A stretch of 5,639 bases of DNA from Actinomycetes bacterium (GTDB taxonomy: Bacteria > Actinomycetota > Acidimicrobiia > Acidimicrobiales > Acidimicrobiaceae): positions 1 to 5,639 of the forward strand of contig JAKAOC010000191.1 of the NCBI GenBank assembly GCA_021823385.1, read 5' to 3'. A model generated the notes under the pieces. It was given only the letters and a program-made list of their open reading frames with translations, did not search any database and was not told where the DNA came from. Below, one piece after another: positions 1 through 5,382 of the stretch. The position numbers and the translations under genes are program-made. Every line of letters begins with the position of its first letter. Position 1 is the stretch's first letter.

Positions 1-119
1 CAATCTCTCCGGCCGGAGGGGCACTGCGTTACTGAACAGGCGAGGAGTGGGGACTTTTCTTGGCCATCAGTGGTGACCCCAGATGGCCATCAGTGGGGAC
101 TTCTCGGTGGCCACGGACA
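1..119. mobile_element. Probable terminus of an IS21-like insertion sequence
   Basis: The segment holds degenerate direct repeats in a 23-bp register, starting near 38, 61, 84 and 107. TGGCCATCAGTGG occurs at 61-73 and again at 84-96, and AGTGGGGACTT occurs at 46-56 and 92-102. A further TGGCCAC begins at 108. Read from the other strand, the outer edge begins TGTCCGTGGCCACC at 119. IS21-family elements are known for multiple iterated transposase-binding repeats inside TG...CA termini, and that is the basis of the assignment. The padR reading frame loses family similarity exactly at this boundary, which supports an insertion junction. The transposase genes (istA/istB) are not visible and would lie left of the window. 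Positions 1-33 show no recognisable IstB C-terminus. A perfect palindrome CTCCGGCCGGAG lies at 7-18. Another IS family with iterated ends remains possible. Confidence 0.6.
38..106 (+). repeat. Three degenerate 23-bp tandem units at the IS end
   Basis: Three units align at 38-60, 61-83 and 84-106. Units two and three share their first 13 bases (TGGCCATCAGTGG). Units one and three share AGTGGGGACTT plus a C/T-rich tail. A partial fourth unit (TGGCCAC) starts at 108. The exact 23-bp register, close to two helical turns, suits repeated protein-binding sites on one face of the DNA, as expected for transposase binding at an IS21-like end. Confidence 0.7.
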
Positions 120-449
120 ACTGCGATCCGGAACACTTTCCATTGGTTAGCCAAGGAGGCGAGTGCGATTTGTCCGTCCTCGGTGAGCCGGTGGTAGCGG
201 CCTGGGCGGGGGGGGACCCTCGGTGGATTCGCGGCAGGTGGGTTCGACCAAGCCCTGCCGGCGTAGGCGGGTCAGTAGGAGGTAGATGGTTCCTTCGCTG
301 GCCACCAGTGCGTTATCGGTGAGGGCCCTGGCGAGTTCGAAACCGTACCGCTCCTTTCCCGGGAGCAGCGATAGGACGCGGGCCTCGGCCGCTCCTCGGC
401 GCAGTTGCGCCACCCAGTTGCCCTGCTCGTCAGGAACCATGCTGTACAT
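120..449 (-). pseudogene. PadR-family transcriptional regulator, frameshifted and 3'-truncated
   Basis: PadR proteins are small winged-helix dimeric regulators, often repressors of nearby efflux genes. Residues 16-79 are typical: LRRGAAEARVLSLL, then YGFELARAL, then the recognition-helix region SEGTIYLLLTRLRRQGLVEP, with the wing starting at ESTEGP. The frame is then lost at an 8-base G run (plus strand 208-215, poly-C in the gene) and runs into proline/arginine-rich nonsense to 147. Removing one base of the run gives GPPRPGRYHRLTEDGQIALA and then ...NQWKVFRIAV, the normal end of the PadR wing and first part of its last helix. That corrected frame reaches 120, where IS-like DNA begins, so about the last 6-10 residues are missing. 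The corrected frame would read on through about 29 foreign codons to a TAA at 29-31. The ATG at 449 has no good ribosome-binding site; an in-frame ATG at 440 is an alternative. A sequencing error in the homopolymer could account for the frameshift but not for the truncation. Confidence 0.85.
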
Positions 450-475
450 GCCAGCTCGGGTCCCGAGAAGATGTA
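445..475. promoter_or_regulatory. Candidate operator: inverted repeat over the padR start
   Basis: A perfect 13-bp palindrome CTCGGG-T-CCCGAG lies at 455-467. It is flanked by an outer inverted pair, TACAT at 445-449 and ATGTA at 471-475, slightly off centre. The outer left arm overlaps the padR ATG. PadR-family operators commonly have ATGT/ACAT-type outer arms, and autoregulation is common in the family, so this is a plausible self-operator. Its position would block start-codon access or early transcription. The function is inferred from symmetry and placement only. Confidence 0.4.
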
Positions 476-591
476 GCGCGAATCCGCAGATGGCTTGGGA
501 CGCAAGCCGTGCGGCGATAGGGCGGTGGCCGCAGGGAAGGTGATATGCCGGGCGGGAGATCGGGGTGGCAGTTGGCGCCTTGCATCTGGAT
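450..591. other. Intergenic region between the MFS gene and padR
   Basis: These 142 bp contain no credible gene. They presumably hold the padR promoter, near its low-coordinate end where the inverted repeat at 445-475 sits. I see no convincing -35/-10 pair and no hairpin followed by a T tract after the MFS stop, so read-through from the upstream operon into padR cannot be excluded. Confidence 0.5.
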
Positions 592-1914
592 TCAACCGAA
601 CATCGCCATGCGGGTGGATCCCTGGGTGCGCTTCAGGAGGGGCGTGGCGAGCACCGTCACCGCGGCGACCGCTCCGAGGATGGCGAAGGCAACGCCCAGA
701 TTTGCGTGGGATCCGCCCGTCAACAGGCTTGTGACAAGGGGACCGAGCGCCTGGCCCCCCGTCGAGCCGATCCCCCACACCAGCGCGTTGCCGGTGGCGA
801 AAGATCCCCTGGGTACGTAGTCGGCAACCAAGGACAGCAGCAGCGGGAATCCGCTGAAGGTGAAGAGGCCGAACACCGCCAGCGCCAGAAGCGCGTTGAC
901 GCCGGTCCCGGAGGTGGCGAGAAACAGGAAGATCCCCAGTGCGGAGCCCAGGCTGTCGATTGCGAGCACGACACGCTTGTCGAATCGGTCGGCAAGCATG
1001 CCGAAAACGGGTTGTCCGACGATTCCTCCTGCGTACATGACGGTCACCGTCAATCCAAGGCCGGTCGAGAGGCCTGCGTGACGTTGGGTGGTGAGATATA
1101 TGGGTACCCACGCGACGATGCCGATGAATGCGACGGATCGGAAGAAGGCAATGGTGGCCAGCGCTACGACGCTCCGGTTGAGCAGCGAACGGAGGGATGG
1201 GGGCTGGGTGGAAGGTGCGGAGCGTGGCGTGAGCCTGTCGGCGACGGCGGGCGCTCCTGCAGTGCCCATATCCGATCCGAGGGTTGACGTAGTGCCCTGG
1301 AGACGGTCCTTGGCATCGCTCGGTTCCGCCGGCAGCCCCACCGCGATGAGTGCCGCGGCGAGGAGGCTAAGGCCCGCGAAGATGAGGGTGGTGGCGGGCC
1401 GGGAGATCCCGAGGGCGGCAATCACGAAGAAGAGGGCGGGGTAGAGGGCTCGGCCGAAGCTTCCGAAGGCGCCGTTCACCCCGAGCGCGCGACCGCGAGC
1501 GCCGGCGGAGAAGCCACGCTGGAGGATCGAGCCGCCCAGGGGATGATAGGCGGAACTGCCGATTCCCGCCAAGGCCGATGCCGCCAGCACAAGGATGTCG
1601 CTACCTATACCCGTTAGAACCAACGAAGCGTAGAAGCCGACGAGGCTTACTCCAAGGGTGGCGATCCCCATTGCGATCATCGCCCCCCTTCGTCCAATGC
1701 GGTCGGCGAGCAGGCCGACCACGATGCCGAAGCCCGCCGAGGTGATGTAGAAGATGGTCAGCATCGCGGTGATGACGACGGTGGAGGTGCGGTGGTCCTG
1801 GGAGAGCAGGTCACCGATCACCGGGATGAAGAAGACGACGCCATCGTTCATGAAATGGGCGAGGGAACTGACAGCCAGCAGTCGAGCCGGCCGTGGTGCG
1901 GGGCGTGTAGACAC
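592..1914 (-). CDS. MFS transporter, fosmidomycin-resistance-like
   Basis: A 440-residue inner-membrane transporter of the major facilitator superfamily, most likely a proton-coupled drug or metabolite exporter. The N-terminus reads SSLAHFMNDGVVFFIP (16-31). The loop 2-3 signature GLLADRIGRR is at 67-76, and its second-half counterpart GMLADRFDKR is at 305-314. IGSSAYHPLGGS (118-129) resembles the G-x-A-x-x-HP-x-G motif of Fsr-type transporters. Hydrophobic stretches fit 12 membrane helices in two bundles, separated by a polar Ser/Pro/Thr-rich loop at about 196-245. The length is normal for the family. The start is GTG at 1914, preceded by AAGGAG (1922-1927) seven bases away, and its G is also the last base of the marR stop codon (TAGTG). 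This is the last gene of the methyltransferase-marR-MFS unit, and MarR is the obvious regulator. The substrate is unknown; other MFS subfamilies remain possible. Confidence 0.9.
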   Translation of the reverse strand: MSTRPAPRPARLLAVSSLAHFMNDGVVFFIPVIGDLLSQDHRTSTVVITAMLTIFYITSAGFGIVVGLLADRIGRRGAMIAMGIATLGVSLVGFYASLVLTGIGSDILVLAASALAGIGSSAYHPLGGSILQRGFSAGARGRALGVNGAFGSFGRALYPALFFVIAALGISRPATTLIFAGLSLLAAALIAVGLPAEPSDAKDRLQGTTSTLGSDMGTAGAPAVADRLTPRSAPSTQPPSLRSLLNRSVVALATIAFFRSVAFIGIVAWVPIYLTTQRHAGLSTGLGLTVTVMYAGGIVGQPVFGMLADRFDKRVVLAIDSLGSALGIFLFLATSGTGVNALLALAVFGLFTFSGFPLLLSLVADYVPRGSFATGNALVWGIGSTGGQALGPLVTSLLTGGSHANLGVAFAILGAVAAVTVLATPLLKRTQGSTRMAMFG

Positions 1915-2408
1915 TAAGAGGCTCCTTGTGGGTTTTCCTGGTGGGCGATGAGGGTACGCAGCGCGGCTACGAGCGACTCGTAACCGTCCTCTCCGAGGGC
2001 GCTGAGGAGATTTTGTTCGTCACGTCGCGCTCGGTCCGCGACCGCCTGGGCCAGGACACGGCCTCGGGGGGTCGGATAAAGGGGGCGCCGGCGGGCGTCG
2101 TCGGGGTCCGGCCGGGATTCGCATAGGCCGCCCTCGAGCAGTGATTCCACGATGCGGCGAGCGTTCATCGGGTCGGTGCCGATCCGGCGCGCGAGTTCGC
2201 GGATGCCGCAGCCGGGTTCGGCGGTTATGAGCCGAAGGATGGCCGCCTGCGGTGCACTCAGGCCGAGATCGGCAAGCTGTGCCTCCCAGAGCCGGCGGCG
2301 AGCCCGGTGGGCCGTGCCGAGGAGGAACCCGATGCCGTCCAAGCCAAGCCGGTCGCCGGTCGGTCGTGCGGCGGCAGGCTCTTGATGCCGGCGGGCCCTG
2401 GTCGCCAT
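1914..2408 (-). CDS. MarR-family transcriptional regulator
   Basis: A 164-residue winged-helix regulator. MarR proteins bind DNA as dimers, usually repress their own operon and a transporter, and release DNA on binding phenolic or other small ligands. Residues 21-48 form the N-terminal dimerisation helix. LSAPQAAILRLI (50-61) leads into the winged helix, with GIRELARRIGTDPMNARRIV at 68-87 as the recognition region. The wing SRPDPDDARRRPLYPTPRGR (98-117) keeps the D-x-D-x-R pattern and the PTPRGR equivalent of the usual LTxxGR. The C-terminal helices close the dimer domain. The frame is open back to an ATG at 2447, but 2408 is preferred: it has AAGGGG six bases upstream and overlaps the methyltransferase stop by one base (TGATG), while the longer version would run into that gene. 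The stop overlaps the MFS GTG. Control of the whole unit is inferred from position. Confidence 0.92.
   Translation of the reverse strand: MATRARRHQEPAAARPTGDRLGLDGIGFLLGTAHRARRRLWEAQLADLGLSAPQAAILRLITAEPGCGIRELARRIGTDPMNARRIVESLLEGGLCESRPDPDDARRRPLYPTPRGRVLAQAVADRARRDEQNLLSALGEDGYESLVAALRTLIAHQENPQGAS
1922..1927 (-). promoter_or_regulatory. Ribosome-binding site of the MFS gene
   Basis: AAGGAG on the minus strand lies seven bases before the GTG at 1914. It is inside the last codons of marR and fixes the GTG as the start despite the absence of a nearby ATG. Confidence 0.85.
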
Positions 2409-3034
2409 CAGTTGCCCCTTCCGGAGTTCACAAGCTTGGTCGCCCACGCGAGCACGACCGCGTCGCCTGACAGTTGGACCCGGCCCGTCTCATGGCCGGC
2501 CTTTCGTTCCCGCGTCTCCAGGACATCCGTTCTGAGATTCGGTGGCAAGGCGCGGCGAAGCCGGTCTTCCGTGAAGAGCCTTTCAGGAGAGGGTGGCCCG
2601 TGGCGGCCGAGATTCGAAATGTGGTGTCCGACGACGTAGAGGTTTCCGCCAGGGCGAAGCGCGTGGGCGGCGCCGTCGAGGACGCTTGAGAGGGTTTCGG
2701 TCCCAAGATGGACGTTGGCGACGATGACGAGATCGAAGCCGCCCTCCTGCGCACGCCACGAGCTCACGTCGGCGTGTACCGTCTCGAACGTGGCGCCTTG
2801 GCGCTTCGCCGCTTGAGCCGCCTGTTCAAGGCCAATCCTCGACAGGTCGACGAGGGTCATCGCCCAGCCTTTGGCGGCGAGCCACAAGCTGTTCCTGCCG
2901 GGTCCGGCACCGAGGTCGAGGCCATTTCCGGGTGGCAGCGGATCGGCGAACTCGACCAGGTAGGGATCGGGAGTGCCGGGCCAGTCCCGCTCGGCGAAGC
3001 GCCGATCCCATATGTCGCCGGTGGTCCCGGTCAA
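2408..3034 (-). CDS. Class I SAM-dependent methyltransferase (TehB-like fold)
   Basis: A 208-residue cytoplasmic methyltransferase with a single Rossmann domain. WDRRFAERDWPG (9-20) is the N-terminal cap typical of small-molecule methyltransferases of this group. Motif I is LDLGAGPGRNSLWLA (39-53), where GRNSLWL resembles TehB-type tellurite/thiol methyltransferases. Motif II has an acidic residue in LVDLS (D63). HADVSSW (87-93) places D89 at the adenine-binding motif. FDLVIVANVHL (100-110) is motif IV, and LRPGGNLYVVGHH (126-138) is the usual post-motif strand. The frame is open to an ATG at 3175, but the extra 47 residues are Arg/Pro/Gln-rich and unlike the family. The chosen start is TTG at 3034, with GGAG nine bases upstream, giving MTGTTGDIWDRR. 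A GTG at 3130 is a less likely alternative. The stop overlaps the marR ATG. The neighbours suggest modification of a toxic or signalling small molecule that is then exported; the substrate cannot be assigned. Confidence 0.88.
   Translation of the reverse strand: MTGTTGDIWDRRFAERDWPGTPDPYLVEFADPLPPGNGLDLGAGPGRNSLWLAAKGWAMTLVDLSRIGLEQAAQAAKRQGATFETVHADVSSWRAQEGGFDLVIVANVHLGTETLSSVLDGAAHALRPGGNLYVVGHHISNLGRHGPPSPERLFTEDRLRRALPPNLRTDVLETRERKAGHETGRVQLSGDAVVLAWATKLVNSGRGN
2415..2420 (-). promoter_or_regulatory. Ribosome-binding site choosing the marR start
   Basis: AAGGGG on the minus strand lies six bases before the ATG at 2408, within the last codons of the methyltransferase gene. It favours this start over the in-frame ATG at 2447. 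Confidence 0.75.
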
Positions 3035-3043
3035 TCTCGGTCG

Positions 3044-3047
3044 CTCC
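3044..3047 (-). promoter_or_regulatory. Ribosome-binding site supporting the TTG start of the methyltransferase
   Basis: GGAG on the minus strand lies nine bases before the TTG at 3034. It is short but well spaced, and it places the start just before the conserved WDRRF motif. Confidence 0.55.
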
Positions 3048-3370
3048 GGGCGCGGCCGCCTGCCACCTTGTCGCGCTGGTCGGTCATGATCTCGATGCCG
3101 GGCTTGGTGGCGGGTTTGGCCTGGCTCCACGAGTCCGGCCCCCTCCGGCAACGATTCGGCTGTTGCCGACGCCAAGGGTCATTCCGCCCCCGTTCGCAGG
3201 ATTCTGAGCGATGCCGAGCCCGGCTCGGGGCTTTGCCCGCTCCGCAACCGAGTCGTACTCCGCCGTGGGCGGTCCGAAGCGCGGCCGCTTCCGACGTTGG
3301 AATCCGGCTGCCTTTTCGTGTTGGAGTCCTCACCGCTTTGCCGCTCCTGTACTTGTACGCAGTCGGAATT

Positions 3371-3385
3371 GTAGTCGTAACTACG
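3371..3385. promoter_or_regulatory. Nested short inverted repeats, candidate operator/promoter
   Basis: GTAGT-CGTA-ACTAC (3371-3384) is an inverted repeat with perfect five-base arms. The overlapping CGTA-AC-TACG (3376-3385) is another with four-base arms. They lie in the most A+T-rich part of the gap and overlap the weak minus-strand promoter candidate. They could bind the MarR protein or another regulator of the downstream operon. They lie about 340 bp from the methyltransferase start, which would imply a long leader, so confidence is low. Confidence 0.25.
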
Positions 3386-3722
3386 AAGTCGCAAGCCCGG
3401 TCTCCTTTTCGGGACGTGCGCCGGGAACCCGAGCGGGGTCGGAATGCCGCGAGATGCTCACCTGCGGCGCTTTCCGCCTGCTCGGCCATCGCCACGGCCG
3501 GTGCGGCGAGCGGGACCAGCGGGGTGGCTCGGATCACCTTGCCGCGGGCGTGTCGAGCGCGTGCCGGCTCGGGGCAACGGCATGGCACCGGAACCGATGG
3601 CGTGGCGTTCCTCGGGCTGCTCCCGGGTTCTCTTCCAATGCCCTGGGGTCCCGGTGCCCCGCACTCGGCGCATGAACTGTGCACGAGCCGACGGCGCAGT
3701 TGGCCAACTCGGGCCGGTCGGC

Positions 3723-3747
3723 TCCTCCCGCTCCGCTACGGGGAGGA
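3723..3747 (-). terminator. Possible hairpin at the end of the spermidine-synthase-like gene
   Basis: TCCTCCC (3723-3729) and GGGAGGA (3741-3747) form a perfect seven-base stem around an 11-base loop that contains the stop codon (TAG, 3738-3736). No T tract follows on the minus strand, so an intrinsic terminator is doubtful. It may only stabilise the 3' end. Confidence 0.25.
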
Positions 3748-5286
3748 CAGAAGGTGGTTGAGGATCATCTGGTTGGTCATCGCTTCGAGCGGTGCGCGAT
3801 TATCGGTGAAGACGATCCCCGGCGTGGGTTTGGGCTGGTGCCAGGTTGTGGCGATTCGGGCGAGGACGGGGCGCAGGAATGCTGGGACGGCTGCCTGGGC
3901 GGGAAGCCTGGTCGGAGCCTCGGAGGCGACAAGCAGATAGTTGTAGGTGCCGGGTGCTTTGGCTAGATAAACGTGGGAGAAGACCGCGTGCAGGGTGCGG
4001 ACCACTGCTTTGGTCAGCGGTGCGGTGGGCGAGGTCGCATTGAGATTGATGGCGAGCGTGCCTCCCGCGGCGAGGTGTTGCCGACAGAGCTCGAAGAACT
4101 GCTTGGTGGTCAGCGAGAACGGGATGTATATCTCCTGGCTGTAGGCGTCGACAATGATGATGTCGTAGCGGTTCGTCGTGCGCCTCAGGAAGAGCCGCCC
4201 GTCGGAGATGACCACCTTTGCCGCCGAGGGCTGCAGGTGAAAGTATTCGCGTCCCAGCGCGACCAGCCCAGGGTCAAGCTCGACACCCGTCATGGCCACG
4301 TGCGCGCGGAACGGGTCGACGTCGCGGGCGTAGAGCGTTGGGATCGTGCCTGCCGCCATGCCGATGAGCAACGCGGAGAGGGGGCGTTGCCGCGGGTATA
4401 AGTAGGGCAGGAGCAGGTAGGCGTCGTAGTAAAGGCCGGTTAGCCGCGAGGTGGTGTAGAGCGACTGGATGCCGGCGGCGTCATTTACGCTCAAGGCGGT
4501 GTCGCCGTTGGACAGGCGGTAAACCTGCGCGAATTGGTAGTGGGTCTCCACCTCCCTGATAAGGCCGGGAACGGTCTTGAGGAGCGGGGGAGCGGTATAA
4601 GCGGCGCCGATGGGGATGACGAGGGCGAAGAGGGCCGCGCGCCTGGAGAGCATTGCGGCGCCCAGCGCTATGAGGATGGCGGCCGCAAGCCAAAGGGTGG
4701 CGCGAACTCCCAGGTAAGGGATGGTGTAGAAGGTCGGTATGAACGTGCCCGCGATCGAGCCGGCGGTCGACCAGGCGTACAGGGATCCGGCTTTGGATCC
4801 CACGCTCTCCGGCCGGCTGACTGCGAGACGCAGCGCGTAAGGGGTAACCGCGCCAAGGCAGGCTACGGGTGGCATGAAAAGGATGCTCGTTCCCGCGAGC
4901 GAGGCGATGACGACTCCGGCCGGCGTCGCGAGAAGCCCCCGGACCACCTGGGAGAGGAGAGGGGATGCCAGCGCCGGCAGGAGCGCGACGAACGCGCCTG
5001 CTCCCAGGGCCAACAGGCCAAGGCCCGAAGGGGCCGGTTTTCGGTCGGCAAGTCGGCCGCCTGCCGCGTACCCCAGCGAAAGGGCGAGAAGTATGAGACC
5101 GATCAGGGTCGCCCACACCAACTCGGAGTTGCCGAAGAAGGGCTGGAGAAGGCGTTCGGCGGCGAACTCCACCGCCATCACCGCGGCGCCGGTCGCAAAG
5201 ACGAAGGTGCGTAGGAATACGCCCGTCAATCGCCAGTCGGCCCTCTCCGGCTGAAGAGCGCCCTCTGTGACCCCCTCTGGCGCCAT
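3736..5286 (-). CDS. Fused membrane / spermidine-synthase-like protein
   Basis: A 516-residue protein with about seven hydrophobic helices in residues 22-233 and a soluble spermidine-synthase-like Rossmann domain in about 245-505. The membrane half has the family pattern ERLLQPFFGNS (44-54), LALSLGYAAGGRLADR (67-82) and GSIAGTFIP (176-184). In the soluble half, ALLIGMAAGTIPTLYA (305-320) is the glycine-rich motif, GVELDPGL (334-341) supplies the acidic residue E336, SDGRLFL (361-367) follows, and IIIVDAYSQEIYIPFSLTTK (376-395) aligns with the active-site strand. TDNRAPLEA (494-502) matches the usual C-terminal TDxxAPxE. The canonical GGGDGG and polyamine-site motifs are altered, so polyamine synthesis is unlikely; members of this fused family have no settled reaction. 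The ATG at 5286 has GAGGAG (5295-5300) eight bases upstream. The gene stands apart from its neighbours, 96 bp after one and about 700 bp before the next. Confidence 0.9.
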   Translation of the reverse strand: MAPEGVTEGALQPERADWRLTGVFLRTFVFATGAAVMAVEFAAERLLQPFFGNSELVWATLIGLILLALSLGYAAGGRLADRKPAPSGLGLLALGAGAFVALLPALASPLLSQVVRGLLATPAGVVIASLAGTSILFMPPVACLGAVTPYALRLAVSRPESVGSKAGSLYAWSTAGSIAGTFIPTFYTIPYLGVRATLWLAAAILIALGAAMLSRRAALFALVIPIGAAYTAPPLLKTVPGLIREVETHYQFAQVYRLSNGDTALSVNDAAGIQSLYTTSRLTGLYYDAYLLLPYLYPRQRPLSALLIGMAAGTIPTLYARDVDPFRAHVAMTGVELDPGLVALGREYFHLQPSAAKVVISDGRLFLRRTTNRYDIIIVDAYSQEIYIPFSLTTKQFFELCRQHLAAGGTLAINLNATSPTAPLTKAVVRTLHAVFSHVYLAKAPGTYNYLLVASEAPTRLPAQAAVPAFLRPVLARIATTWHQPKPTPGIVFTDNRAPLEAMTNQMILNHLLSSP

Positions 5287-5294
5287 GGCCCGAT

Positions 5295-5300
5295 CTCCTC
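5295..5300 (-). promoter_or_regulatory. Ribosome-binding site of the spermidine-synthase-like gene
   Basis: GAGGAG on the minus strand lies eight bases before the ATG at 5286, a strong match at normal spacing that fixes this start. Confidence 0.85.
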
Positions 5301-5382
5301 GTTCGAGCCTTGGGCGTCAGGTGAGCGGGGCCGAAGGCGTGTAGATGCAGACTTTAGTTGAGTCGCGCTGAAATGTGAGGTG

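Larger units (their letters stand above)
3035..3735. other. Gene-poor 701-bp gap upstream of the methyltransferase operon
   Basis: No frame gives a recognisable protein. Open frames exist on both strands, but their translations are Arg/Pro/Ser/Gly-rich, as expected of random G+C-rich sequence. On the minus strand one frame (3031-3684) contains a more protein-like patch, TPLVPLAAPAVAMAEQAES, at about 3470-3530, so a decayed gene is possible. The region should contain the promoter of the methyltransferase-marR-MFS unit. Its A+T content rises locally around 3345-3400. A weak minus-strand candidate there is TTACGA, 17 bases, then TACAAG, overlapping nested inverted repeats. Confidence 0.5.

Noticed and set aside
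7..18. Perfect palindrome CTCCGGCCGGAG as a terminator
   Set aside because: It has no loop and no T tract, and 12-bp G+C palindromes are easily found by chance in such DNA.
272..1111. 279-codon open frame on the minus strand overlapping the MFS gene and padR
   Set aside because: It is in a different frame from two recognisable genes and is Arg/His/Pro-rich, typical of an off-frame translation.
565..1287. 240-codon open frame on the plus strand
   Set aside because: It lies opposite the well-supported MFS gene; the product is Gly/Glu/Arg-rich and hydrophilic with no recognisable motif.
3211..3675. 154-codon plus-strand frame in the gap, considered as a real gene
   Set aside because: The product is rich in Arg, Ser, Cys and Gly with no motif or hydrophobic core, and no good ribosome-binding site precedes it.
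2708..3940. 410-codon open frame on the plus strand
   Set aside because: It runs antisense through the methyltransferase start, the gap and the end of the spermidine-synthase-like gene. Its translation is Arg/Gly/Ala/Ser-rich with no domain, so it is a G+C-driven shadow.
4534..5214. 226-codon plus-strand frame
   Set aside because: It is antisense to the membrane half of the synthase-like gene; its Glu/Arg/Gly-rich composition is the complement of hydrophobic codons.
5295..5320. GTTCGAGCC resembling a tRNA T-loop
   Set aside because: The flanking bases do not form a T-stem or acceptor stem, and no anticodon arm is found; part of it is the ribosome-binding region of the synthase-like gene.
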